Shown here in pieces: positions 23,811 through 31,723 of a DNA stretch of 36,090 nt. The DNA lies in contig NIUT01000146.1 in assembly GCA_002254365.1 (NCBI GenBank), positions 6,153 through 42,242 on the forward strand, read 5' to 3'. This DNA comes from Nitrospira sp. UW-LDO-01 (lineage in GTDB: Bacteria > Nitrospirota > Nitrospiria > Nitrospirales > Nitrospiraceae). The stretch's first letter is position 1. Each line of letters begins with the position of its first letter. Both the position numbers and the translations under genes were made by a program. A model generated the notes under the pieces. That model worked only from the letters and a program-made list of their open reading frames with translations, was not told the DNA's origin and did not search any database.

Positions 23811-25718
23811 ATGGCTACCTCGCCTCTCTTCTCAATGAGTAATCAGTCCGAGCGATCGACAACGGCGGGCCTGGCACTGGCTGCACTCGGCGTTGTCTAT
23901 GGTGATATTGGCACCAGTCCTTTGTATGCCCTGCGGGAATGTTTCCATGCCTCGCATGGACTACCTGTTGTCTTGGCAACGATCACAGGCCTGCTCTCCC
24001 TCATCATCTGGGCGCTGTTGCTGGTCGTCACGGTCAAGTACTTGCTCTTTGTCATGCGGGCTGACAACCAGGGTGAAGGAGGCATTTTGGCGTTGATGGC
24101 GCTGGGACAGCGCCATCGGGAAGAATCCGCGTTTCCCTTGAGAATTGGCCCAGTGATCGCACTGGGTTTGCTCGGAGCCTCGTTGGTCTACGGCGATGGC
24201 ATGATCACGCCAGCCATCTCGATTTTGAGTGCCGTGGAAGGCATCGAAGTCGAGACGACCGCCTATCAACCCTATACGTTACCGATCGCCATTGCCGTCT
24301 TGCTCGTCTTCTTTGCGATCCAGTCGCATGGAACGGGACGGCTTGGTGGATGGTTTGGTCCGATCATGTTGCTCTGGTTCCTCACACTCGCAGCCTTGGG
24401 GATTCGGAGTGCTGTGCAGACTCCCGAGGTATTTACGGCGTTCAGTCCCACCCATGCGGTGCAGTTTCTGCTGGACCATCCCACGCAGGGGTTTGCGGTG
24501 TTGGGCAGTGTGTTTCTCGTTCTGACCGGCGCGGAAGCCTTGTATGCCGATATGGGACACTTCGGCAAAGGGCCCATTCGCCTCGGATGGTACAGCGTGG
24601 TGCTGCCGTCGCTTGTCTTGCAATACCTTGGACAAGGGGCCCTGCTGGTTCGCCAACCGGATGCGGTCGCCAATCCTTTCTACTTGTTGGCGCCAGGATG
24701 GTTGCTGCTCCCGTTGGTCGTGCTCGCGACCATGGCGACGATCATCGCGTCGCAAGCGATGCTGAGCGGTGCTTTTTCGCTCACGCAGCAGGCGATTCAG
24801 TTAGGCTACTTGCCGCGTATGGATATTCGGTACACATCCGCCTCCCAGATCGGGCAGATTTACGTGCCTGCCGTGAATGTCCTGATGCTGATTGGGACCG
24901 TTAGTTTGGTGCTGTTTTTTAACACCTCCAGCAACCTGGCTGCTGCCTACGGTATCGCCGTGGCCGGCACGATGGTCATTTCTACGCTCCTGATTTTCGT
25001 CGTGGTGCGGCGGCAGTGGAAATGGAGTTGGCCGTTGGCGGCCCTTGTCACTGGGTTCTTCCTGACCCTTGATCTTTCATTCTTCGGTGCGAATGCCTTA
25101 AAGATTCCGCATGGTGGCTGGTTGCCGCTTGCCTTTGGTGCTGGTCTGTTCCTCTTGATGGCGACGTGGAATGGTGGGCGTCGGCTCGTCGCGAGGCACC
25201 TCTGGAGTAAGATGCCGCAGCTGACCGCCTACCTGAAGGAGGTGCTGGATCAACCGCTGACTCGCGTGCCAGGGACAGCTGTCTATTTAACGCAGTTTCC
25301 TGACCTGACGCCACCCTCGTTTGTGCAGAACGTCCGGCATAACAAGGTGCTCCATGAGCAGCTGGTCTTTCTGACGACCACGACTTCCCGCGTTCCGACC
25401 GTGACCGGGAGCCATCACGTGCGCATTGAACCTCTTGCGCCGGGTGTGCGTCGAGTTGTGGTGCAATACGGATTCATGGAGACGCCGGATATTACCCGCC
25501 TACTTGCGGCCTGTCGGTCACAGGGACTTGAGGTGGATCTTGAGGGGGCGACCTTCTTTCTCAGTCGTGTAAACTCCATTGCGACACCGAAGCCTGGTAT
25601 GGCGCTGTGGCGAGAACGGCTCTTCGTCTTTCTCAGCCGCAACTCCCAACGCGCGAGTTCGTTCTTCCACATTCCCGCCGACCAAGTCGTCGAGATCGGT
25701 GTGGTGGTGGAGATCTAA
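23811..25718 (+). CDS. kup: Kup (TrkD)-family low-affinity potassium transporter, 635 aa
   Basis: Full-length Kup: the signature GVVYGDIGTSPLYAL at about residues 29-43, DNQGEGGILALMAL, SLVYGDGMITPAISILSAVEGIE, GSVFLVLTGAEALYADMGHFG, about twelve hydrophobic segments and a soluble C-terminal domain from about residue 470. It imports K+ with protons across the inner membrane. There is no strong ribosome binding site; either ATG 23811 or ATG 23835 may be used. The last 23-base stretch common with the downstream remnant lies at 25647-25669. A toxin-antitoxin pair follows 75 bases later. Confidence 0.96.
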   Translation: MATSPLFSMSNQSERSTTAGLALAALGVVYGDIGTSPLYALRECFHASHGLPVVLATITGLLSLIIWALLLVVTVKYLLFVMRADNQGEGGILALMALGQRHREESAFPLRIGPVIALGLLGASLVYGDGMITPAISILSAVEGIEVETTAYQPYTLPIAIAVLLVFFAIQSHGTGRLGGWFGPIMLLWFLTLAALGIRSAVQTPEVFTAFSPTHAVQFLLDHPTQGFAVLGSVFLVLTGAEALYADMGHFGKGPIRLGWYSVVLPSLVLQYLGQGALLVRQPDAVANPFYLLAPGWLLLPLVVLATMATIIASQAMLSGAFSLTQQAIQLGYLPRMDIRYTSASQIGQIYVPAVNVLMLIGTVSLVLFFNTSSNLAAAYGIAVAGTMVISTLLIFVVVRRQWKWSWPLAALVTGFFLTLDLSFFGANALKIPHGGWLPLAFGAGLFLLMATWNGGRRLVARHLWSKMPQLTAYLKEVLDQPLTRVPGTAVYLTQFPDLTPPSFVQNVRHNKVLHEQLVFLTTTTSRVPTVTGSHHVRIEPLAPGVRRVVVQYGFMETPDITRLLAACRSQGLEVDLEGATFFLSRVNSIATPKPGMALWRERLFVFLSRNSQRASSFFHIPADQVVEIGVVVEI

Positions 25719-25757
25719 CAGGCATGGGGCAACGATCCAATACTCACAGGCCCCGTC

Positions 25758-25786
25758 TTGTGACCCATCATCTAATAGTGTATATA
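25758..25786 (+). promoter_or_regulatory. Candidate promoter of brnTA
   Basis: TTGTGA (25758-25763) and TATATA (25781-25786) are separated by 17 bases, a good sigma-70-like arrangement. Transcription would start at about 25792-25794, at or next to the GTG of brnT, so the transcript may be leaderless. Confidence 0.5.
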
Positions 25787-25793
25787 CATTGGT

Positions 25794-26096
25794 GTGTTTG
25801 AGTGGGATATCCAGAAGGCTATTGCCAACTATGAGAAGCACGGGGTTTCATTTGAACAGGCGGTCACGGCATTTGGTGATCCCAATGGCCTCGATGGCGA
25901 GGACATCGCGCATTCGCAACAGGAACATCGTCGAAAACGACTTGCACGGTCGGTTACAGGCCATATTCTGCTGGTGATCTATACGCTCAGGAGGAAGTAC
26001 CATGAAAAGGAAACTATCCGTCTCATCAGCGCCAGACAAGCGAGCCGCAAGGAGCGTCAGGCATATGCCCGATTCGCAGATCGACTTCTCCGATAG
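25794..26096 (+). CDS. brnT: BrnT-family toxin, 100 aa
   Basis: The protein follows the BrnT pattern: FEWDIQKAIANYEKHGVSFEQAVTAFGDP, a DxxH block (EDIAHSQQEH), LLVIYTLR and the C-terminal IRLISARQASRKERQAY. BrnT is a RelE-like ribonuclease that blocks translation until bound by BrnA. It starts at GTG with no ribosome binding site because the -10 element lies directly upstream. A Lys/Arg-rich insertion (RRKYHEK) before the last strand is longer than usual. The antitoxin gene overlaps its 3' end by 95 bases in another frame. Confidence 0.92.
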   Translation: MFEWDIQKAIANYEKHGVSFEQAVTAFGDPNGLDGEDIAHSQQEHRRKRLARSVTGHILLVIYTLRRKYHEKETIRLISARQASRKERQAYARFADRLLR

Positions 26097-26295
26097 CCCG
26101 GAACTGTCCAATGAGCAGCTGAAGCGGATGCGCCCAGTCGGACGGCCTGTGACTGGCCTGGCCAAGCAATTAATTGCCATTAGACTATCGCCCCGTCTGT
26201 TGTCCACCTTGCGAAAGATGGCTGCCAAGCAAGGGAAACCCTACCAAACGTTGATTCATGAATTGCTGGAAAAAGCGGCCGCGCGGGCAGCGTAA
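26002..26295 (+). CDS. brnA: BrnA-family antitoxin, 97 aa
   Basis: The middle reads MPDSQIDFSDSPELSNEQLKRMRPVGRP, the usual BrnA start-plus-linker, and the C-terminus (KQLIAIRLSPRLLSTLRKMAAKQGKPYQTLIHELLEKA) is a ribbon-helix-helix DNA-binding domain. It should neutralise BrnT and repress the brnT promoter. The ATG at 26002 has AGGAGG (25989-25994) placed 7 bases upstream inside brnT; an internal ATG at 26065 would give the shorter common form. The N-terminal 21 residues are basic. Confidence 0.92.
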   Translation: MKRKLSVSSAPDKRAARSVRHMPDSQIDFSDSPELSNEQLKRMRPVGRPVTGLAKQLIAIRLSPRLLSTLRKMAAKQGKPYQTLIHELLEKAAARAA

Positions 26296-26326
26296 CAGTT
26301 TCTTGTCCCACTCACCCCACTCTTGT

Positions 26327-26449
26327 TTTAGGAAGCGACTCCTGTATCGCCTCTCTGCTGCATTCAGCTGCAACGCTCAACGCGCGAGTTCGTTCTTCCA
26401 TATTCTCGCCGAGCAGGCCGTTGAGGTCGGTGTGGCGGTGAAAATTTAG
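26327..26449 (+). pseudogene. Orphan C-terminal remnant of a second kup gene
   Basis: This stretch codes in frame for a C-terminus parallel to that of kup: FRKRLLYRLSAAFSCNAQ, then RASSFFHI, then AEQAVEVGVAVKI and a stop; the intact kup gene ends WRERLFVFLSRNSQ, RASSFFHI, ADQVVEIGVVVEI and a stop. 23 bases are identical (25647-25669 and 26378-26400), the rest is diverged. About 40 codons survive; the other 95 percent of the gene is gone, and brnTA occupies the space between the two kup ends. Confidence 0.8.
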
Positions 26450-26529
26450 CCAGTATGGGCGAGCAGTTCAAGAAAGCGTGATGACTCTCGTCACGAATAG
26501 GTTGTGTCGACCTTTATCAATTGAGGCAG

Positions 26530-27810
26530 TCAGGGCAACGGCGCTCTCTCAGACAGCGTGATCATCGAACGGAGAGCTTTCATGGCTCCGAACTCACCAG
26601 CGTCTGTGGCCTCGAGCAGGACAAGAAGAGTATCGAAGTCCTTCATCATCGACAGCGGGAGTGCGTATTGGCCTAGGAGTTGTCCGTCCTGGTTCACCAC
26701 ACGCAGTTCAATCCAGGCTAAGGCACGACCCAGCAGCACCTGCTCATTCCCTTCACTCAGCTGTCTCGTTCGTCTTTTTGTGCGAAGCGGACGCACCGTC
26801 CGTTGACCGGTGGCATTGAAGAGTACGACGGCTTCTCGTTTCTTGAAGCCACGAGCCTTCAATACAGAGGCGCGGCAGGCAAGCAAGACCGCTTGGGCTG
26901 CGGCCGCAGCTGAAAAATCCGGTTCAATCAGCTTCGGAGCGAACGCATCGGAAAATTGCGCCAGAATCGGACAGATCACGATGCGATAGCCAAAACGTAA
27001 CAGCCGGATTGCCCAAGGCAGGAGGATGAAGCAGGGAACCAAGAGCACGATGCCAAGAATTGCCGCCACCAGGGGGCTCAGTAGGAAGTAAATGGCCAGG
27101 AAGGCCAGAGAGAACACGACCTTGCAGGTCTCGAAGAGCAGATCGATGAATGGCACGGGACTCAGCCAAATGAGCACATCCAAGGCCAACCGGGTGAGCA
27201 TCATCGTGACCAGCGAGATGAGCGCGGCCAGAATCAGGATGGCCGTGCTGGATTCAAAGCCCGAGAATAGACCGGCCTGCACGATTGAAGCATACAGCTC
27301 CGACGAAGATGCCGTCAGACCGTTTGGCGCCAGGGCATCCGCGCCAATCATGAGGTAGATGAGGCCGACGGCGATATCCTCGGCGATACGAACGAACTTG
27401 CCAAAGGCTCCTCGAATTTTTCCTGAGTTGACCAGCCAGGTGAGCCCAGCGAGGAGGGCGAACGTGCCAAACACCCACCAATTTACATATTGTTTGGCCT
27501 GATGGACTAACGAATTCTGTCTAATCTGCTGGAGGAGCCTCAATTCCGACTTGGCAAATACTGGCTCATCCACGAGCAATGCCGTTCCGGTTAAGACCGC
27601 GAGACCCAGAAACGGCGTGGAAGCGATGGCCGGCAGTGGCCCAAAGACCTCAATGAGTTTCTTGTTCAGGTAATCCACTTGTGGGCTCTGCCCATTCGGT
27701 GAACTCGTCGTGTCGTCGGCCCCATGCGACTGTGACGCTCCACAGCCTGTGACCAAGATCACAGCGAGGGTCAGCCCAAACAGCTTTGACCAACGAGACA
27801 GGTCTTGCAT
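26530..27810 (-). CDS. Lipoprotein with a multi-helix membrane domain, 426 aa
   Basis: A lipobox VTGC (Cys23) follows a signal core. The mature part has an uncharged linker, then roughly six to eight hydrophobic helices (for example TPFLGLAVLTGTALLV, WVFGTFALLAGLTWLV, AVGLIYLMIGADAL, SSTAILILAALISLV, LAFLAIYFLLSPLVAAILGI), and a soluble C-terminal domain of about 130 residues ending ERAPLP. A lipidated N-terminus on a polytopic protein is uncommon. The start has GGGGGAGGG upstream. The membrane half loosely resembles DUF4126-type proteins, which I cannot confirm. Confidence 0.75.
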   Translation of the reverse strand: MQDLSRWSKLFGLTLAVILVTGCGASQSHGADDTTSSPNGQSPQVDYLNKKLIEVFGPLPAIASTPFLGLAVLTGTALLVDEPVFAKSELRLLQQIRQNSLVHQAKQYVNWWVFGTFALLAGLTWLVNSGKIRGAFGKFVRIAEDIAVGLIYLMIGADALAPNGLTASSSELYASIVQAGLFSGFESSTAILILAALISLVTMMLTRLALDVLIWLSPVPFIDLLFETCKVVFSLAFLAIYFLLSPLVAAILGIVLLVPCFILLPWAIRLLRFGYRIVICPILAQFSDAFAPKLIEPDFSAAAAAQAVLLACRASVLKARGFKKREAVVLFNATGQRTVRPLRTKRRTRQLSEGNEQVLLGRALAWIELRVVNQDGQLLGQYALPLSMMKDFDTLLVLLEATDAGEFGAMKALRSMITLSERAPLP

Positions 27811-28212
27811 CCCGACCCTCCCCCTATTCAGATCCGAAAGAAGCCTTCCAGCCAGTCTACGAGTAGTTGATATACCTCGAGGCAGAAATGGACGTCATGA
27901 TACCAAGAAAATGGACACGTGTGGTCCTCTCCCAATTGGCTTGCTGTGCCCGTATCGGATGGAATTCGTGTATCTGATTCGATACGGCATGCTATCCAAA
28001 TCGATACAGTTCAATCCTCTGTCAAAGGCGGTATTCCGTAAACACCGCGGAGATATTGACTTCCATCGATGTGGCTCACAACTTGCTGCAAGAGGTCCTC
28101 ATGGGGATGAGCTGGTGAGTAAGGTTGGAGCATGCTTTGAACGTACGACTGAAACTAGAGTGACCGGCCGGCATCTTGTAGATGCCCCGGGAGCCGAAGA
28201 CGGAGGTGACCC
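27811..28212. other. Divergent intergenic region with a 38-bp dyad
   Basis: It separates the minus-strand lipoprotein gene and the plus-strand DUF2278 gene. CCGTATCG at 27950-27957 and CGATACGG at 27980-27987 are perfect inverted repeats 22 bases apart, and a related ATCGATAC occurs near 28000. The dyad is a plausible regulator-binding site for either neighbour. No gene is supported. Confidence 0.45.
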
Positions 28213-29235
28213 ATGCCACTGAAACGATATGGAGTATTGAAAGGGAGAGCGATTGCTGCCAAGCGGGAAGAAGACCAATCTTCTCCTCATTATCAGGTTC
28301 ATATTCAAGCCGGCTCGACGCACTATCGCATCGCGGTCAATGTGAAGTCTCAGCTCAGCCCCTCCGAGCTGCTGTTTCTGGTCGATGACCATTTCCAGCA
28401 TCCCATCACCGCCAACCTCCCCAGCTTGGAGGATGAGTTTACCCTGCTGTCGAGCAAGCCCGGTGGACAAGCCGTGGACTTCATTCGTGGCAATCTCTTC
28501 GATCGATCGGATATGCGGCTACTGCCTCCGAATCTTCCCGGTCCGGACAATGATCTCAGCGATCGCATTGGACACTACGTCACACGCGCCATCCAGGAAA
28601 TGGATGCCCGAGTCTATGCATTTGGGGAGCGGTGGGGGCCGGAGGGCGGAAAAGCAGACAAGATTTTTGGCTTCCGACCGGGGAACGGGATTCACGACAT
28701 TCATATGAACCAGGGGAACGACACGTCCCACAGGGGGGATGATGGGGTGTGGCAAGACGGAGCCCTGCTGTTGCACTTTCCTTCCACTCAGCAATGGGTT
28801 GCGGTGTTTTTAGCGTTTCAATCTCAAGCGTGGCACACCGATGATCGCACTGGCCACGCCAGTTCCGATGTGCCGGATCCGGGACCTGGGCCACAGCCAA
28901 GCCCCACGGAGCCAGATCATCTCGTCAGGATTGTCGGGGCGCTGGTGAATCCAATTGGTCCGGCACCGGAACAGGAAGCGGTGACCTTACTCAATGCGTC
29001 ACCGGCAGACATCGACCTCGCAGGCTGGCAGATTGCAGATCGGTTGAAGAACAAAATGGCGCTGTCCGGCACCATCCATTCAGGCGCTGCGATCACGGTT
29101 AAGCTGTCGCAGGAAGTTCAGTTAGGGAATAAAGGAGGGATCGTGACGCTCTTGAATGACAAAGGATTGAAAGTGGATGGAGTGTCGTATACGGCGGAGC
29201 AGTCGCAGAAGGAAGGCTGGACGATTGTGTTTTAG
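28213..29235 (+). CDS. DUF2278 protein with a C-terminal lamin-tail-like domain, 340 aa
   Basis: The N-terminal two thirds match DUF2278 (YukJ-like): KRYGVLKGRAI, then HYQVHIQAG, RIAVNVKSQLSPSELLFLVDD, later GIHDIHMNQGN and LLLHFPSTQQWVAVFLAFQSQAWHTD. After a Pro-rich linker (DPGPGPQPSPTEP) comes a lamin-tail-type beta domain with ALVNPIGPAPEQEAVTLLN, DIDLAGWQIAD and LSGTIHSGAAITVKL. No signal peptide is seen. The family has no established reaction; the tail domain suggests binding to a surface or nucleic acid, which is inference. The start has GGAGGTGA upstream. A hairpin follows at 29250. Confidence 0.88.
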   Translation: MPLKRYGVLKGRAIAAKREEDQSSPHYQVHIQAGSTHYRIAVNVKSQLSPSELLFLVDDHFQHPITANLPSLEDEFTLLSSKPGGQAVDFIRGNLFDRSDMRLLPPNLPGPDNDLSDRIGHYVTRAIQEMDARVYAFGERWGPEGGKADKIFGFRPGNGIHDIHMNQGNDTSHRGDDGVWQDGALLLHFPSTQQWVAVFLAFQSQAWHTDDRTGHASSDVPDPGPGPQPSPTEPDHLVRIVGALVNPIGPAPEQEAVTLLNASPADIDLAGWQIADRLKNKMALSGTIHSGAAITVKLSQEVQLGNKGGIVTLLNDKGLKVDGVSYTAEQSQKEGWTIVF

Positions 29236-29249
29236 CCATAGGTGTGACG

Positions 29250-29281
29250 CTGGGCTCGACTGATCACGAGGTGGGGCCCAG
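29250..29281. terminator. Possible shared hairpin between two convergent genes
   Basis: CTGGGC at 29250-29255 pairs with GCCCAG at 29276-29281; an inner TCG-CGA pair could extend it. It lies between the stops of a plus and a minus gene. No T-run is present, so support is weak. Confidence 0.3.
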
Positions 29282-29316
29282 GTTGGATTTGATAGTCGAT
29301 GTTGGCCTGGATAGGC

Positions 29317-29712
29317 TTATTGCATGGTAGAGAGTGTTCCAGCTTTTGCTAACACCTCCTTGGCATCAAGCAGATCCGGAACCCCCACGGGTTTTGGGTT
29401 CTTGTACAGTGTCACCGTCATGGCTGTTCGGCGCCAGAGCCCCAACACGTCTAATCGTCCACCTTGGTAAAAGTAGTCGTACCCCTCGCGGAGTGTCAGT
29501 TCTGCACAACGGCGACGGAGATACGTGTCCAGTTGTGCTTGCGACGTGAAGGCGCTCGTCCGATATTCCACCCGGTACACGTTCTCTTTAAGTTGCTCAA
29601 CGACATCGGTTCCGGCCTCACCCAGCGGTGTGTAGTGTGTCGTGGCACAGCCAGCTAGAGAGGTAATCAGGATCAGTAAGAGCATATCTCTCATCCACAG
29701 ATAGGTTCGCAT
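29317..29712 (-). CDS. Small lipoprotein of the CC0125/CC1285-like family, 131 aa
   Basis: A signal peptide ends in lipobox LAGC. The mature part carries the family pattern ENVYRVEYRTSAFTSQAQLDTYLRRRCAELTLREGYDYF. The family is found in Proteobacteria and other Gram-negatives as envelope lipoproteins without a known role. The start could be 29712 or the ATG at 29694; neither has a strong ribosome binding site. It is convergent with the DUF2278 gene. Confidence 0.8.
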   Translation of the reverse strand: MRTYLWMRDMLLLILITSLAGCATTHYTPLGEAGTDVVEQLKENVYRVEYRTSAFTSQAQLDTYLRRRCAELTLREGYDYFYQGGRLDVLGLWRRTAMTVTLYKNPKPVGVPDLLDAKEVLAKAGTLSTMQ

Positions 29713-30122
29713 GGAGGAACATCGTAGCGAGACGAGTTGAGGAGATCAACAGCGGTTCTACAGCACGATCATGGGCCCAACCGAAGATGTTTGAGTTTGG
29801 GATAGAGTGATGGGCGAATGCACCGAGCAACACGTGATTACAAGTCTGCTGTGCGTATCAGAAGCGACAACATTGGTGAGCCGAGGGCTGATCACGATGG
29901 AACCAACCAGGTCAATTGCGAGAAATTATACTGATGGTTAGGGTTCAGGACTCTGCGAATTCAACAGCTCTGGACCCAGGGCGTACACAAATAGATCCAC
30001 GTTCACGATTGGCTTGTCTGGAGCAGCGAGCAATCGAAAAAGAAGTGCTGAGCCACCCGCCATTCCGCCGGTCTCTTCATGAGAGCAAGGCGCTGAGAAG
30101 CCTCTTCCTATTGTCAGCAGAA
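29713..30122. other. About 410 bp without a supported gene
   Basis: It lies between two minus-strand genes and should contain the promoter of the small lipoprotein gene. Frames on both strands have poor composition and no ribosome binding site. No repeat or strong hairpin is seen. Confidence 0.5.
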
Positions 30123-31139
30123 CTACCACTCCCGAATTATCTTCCCCTCAGCGGTGAACAGCTGTGAGCCAGCTTCTTTAAAGACGACTTCGTCCGGTGC
30201 ATAGATGATCTTCCGGCCGTCTTTCACCATCTGTTCGATCTGGAACGGAGTTGCAGCCAAGAACCCTTCATCACGCATGCTGGACCGTTCAAAGAAAATG
30301 TCATCCGGGAACAGGCTGAGATAGGTATCGAAGCCGCCTTTGAATGTGCCAAGTTTGCGATAGGCCCACCAGGTACATTGGCGACGGTAGAGCTTTGGGT
30401 GGATAAACCGTTTGGTCTTTTCCGGTGTGAGCCTGGCGGTTGCCGGCGGCTGGTACAGGAGTTGAGGATCGAACTCACCAATCGTACGGGTCTGATATTG
30501 TGTTATGCCGTCGGTGGCGGTTTTCCCAAGAGCCCAGGCCTCCAGGCATGCCTCCATTTCAGCTGGGTGCATGGAGTTATACAACGCCACGATCGCGAGA
30601 CCCTGTCGGAGTATTTCCAGATTGATGTCGATCTCGTTGACGAGCACATTGCCGACGAATCGCCCGTATTTGTCCACGGCATCAGCCGGACCTTCATGAT
30701 CCGTCACCTCTGTCTGAAATCGACAGGGGAGAGGAGACGCTCCGAACGTGCTGAGGTAGCGGCCCAGCCGGACCGTTGCGGTTTCTGCCTGGCGCTGGCG
30801 ATATTTCTTGACTAGTCCGGATCCTTTGAGGCTGCCAAACGGCTGACCTTTGTAGGTCTTCCCTTTCATGGATTGCGGTTGATAATGTAGTTCAGGTGCA
30901 TCGACTCCCTGCAGTCTCACGGTAACTTTTCCATTCTTAATGACCGGCTTGAACTGACCGAACGATTTGACACCGGCTCCATCAAACTTGGTGGTGGGGC
31001 GAGAAGCGTCGTTGGTTGGTTGATACTGAACGGCACCGGGAAGAACGGTCAGAACGATCTTGGTCGTATCGGCGTCAGATTCTCCTATCGGCCAGAACTG
31101 TGACAGGTCTAGCGTTCCGTCGATCATCAGCTTGCCCAT
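30123..31139 (-). CDS. SNase-like nuclease-domain protein with retained catalytic residues, 338 aa
   Basis: An SNase-type domain is split by a long insertion: SDADTTKIVL near residues 21-30, about 45 residues of insert, then VRLQGVDAPELHY (Arg75, Asp80, Glu83, matching SNase Arg35, Asp40, Glu43), DKYGRFVGNVLV (Arg160, matching Arg87), INLEILRQGLA. The C-terminal 140 residues are separate, basic and unrecognised (QCTWWAYRKLGTFKGG, FPDDIFFE). No signal peptide is visible, so the protein is probably cytoplasmic unless exported some other way. The start has AAGGAGA 9 bases upstream. A possible small gene overlaps its start on the same strand. Confidence 0.85.
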   Translation of the reverse strand: MGKLMIDGTLDLSQFWPIGESDADTTKIVLTVLPGAVQYQPTNDASRPTTKFDGAGVKSFGQFKPVIKNGKVTVRLQGVDAPELHYQPQSMKGKTYKGQPFGSLKGSGLVKKYRQRQAETATVRLGRYLSTFGASPLPCRFQTEVTDHEGPADAVDKYGRFVGNVLVNEIDINLEILRQGLAIVALYNSMHPAEMEACLEAWALGKTATDGITQYQTRTIGEFDPQLLYQPPATARLTPEKTKRFIHPKLYRRQCTWWAYRKLGTFKGGFDTYLSLFPDDIFFERSSMRDEGFLAATPFQIEQMVKDGRKIIYAPDEVVFKEAGSQLFTAEGKIIREW

Positions 31140-31470
31140 ATCGTCTGTCTCCTTTCAGGAGGGCAGATGTGTCTGTTGGATTCCGTTGCGAGAGCGCTAC
31201 CGTCTGCTTCTGCCGCACGGGCGATTCCTGCTGGCAGGCTGGTGGGCTTAGGGGACTGGCCGGCGCAAGATCTTTGCAACGCCCACCTAGTTTTGCCTTT
31301 GATCGTATGTCTGTATTGTGAGCTTGGCTCAAGACTGGGGTTAGGACTGAGGACTGACTGATCACTGCACCCGTTGCTGCGGTTTGCTGCACGGGGTACT
31401 TATCGGCACTCAGACTGACTATGAGCAATAAGAACAACCACCCAGCGCTCCACCACAGTGATGTACGCAT
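31075..31470 (-). CDS. Possible small exported protein overlapping the nuclease gene start, 131 aa
   Basis: A frame with a signal-peptide-like N-terminus (SLWWSAGWLFLLLIVSLSA) and an AAGGA site about 9 bases before the ATG. The mature part is Ser/Thr/Gln-rich and unrecognised. It overlaps the nuclease gene start by 65 bases in another frame, which argues against a full-length gene; the real product could be shorter or this could be chance. Confidence 0.35.
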   Translation of the reverse strand: MRTSLWWSAGWLFLLLIVSLSADKYPVQQTAATGAVISQSSVLTPVLSQAHNTDIRSKAKLGGRCKDLAPASPLSPPACQQESPVRQKQTVALSQRNPTDTSALLKGDRRYGQADDRRNARPVTVLADRRI

Positions 31471-31723
31471 AGAAATAGTCCTTTCATTCCTTGGCTTAGG
31501 AAGGACTAGTCAAGCAAGGAACGGGCCAATCGGAATGCAGAGAGAATCGGAACAATTGATAAAGAATGATGACGGTGGCGTACATCAAGAACCGTGCGAG
31601 ATGTATCTCTTTTGACTCAGAGTGTATCTGAATAGATTCAGTATGAGTTCAGTGAGAAGTGGGCACTCAGTTTGAGCTGTTGATACCAGGATGGCCGGTG
31701 ATTGTAAGGTCTGTGCCAGCCAA

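Noticed and set aside
27710-28222. 170-residue plus-strand frame before the DUF2278 gene
   Set aside because: Overlaps the lipoprotein gene antisense, no start signal, and amino-acid use typical of a chance frame.
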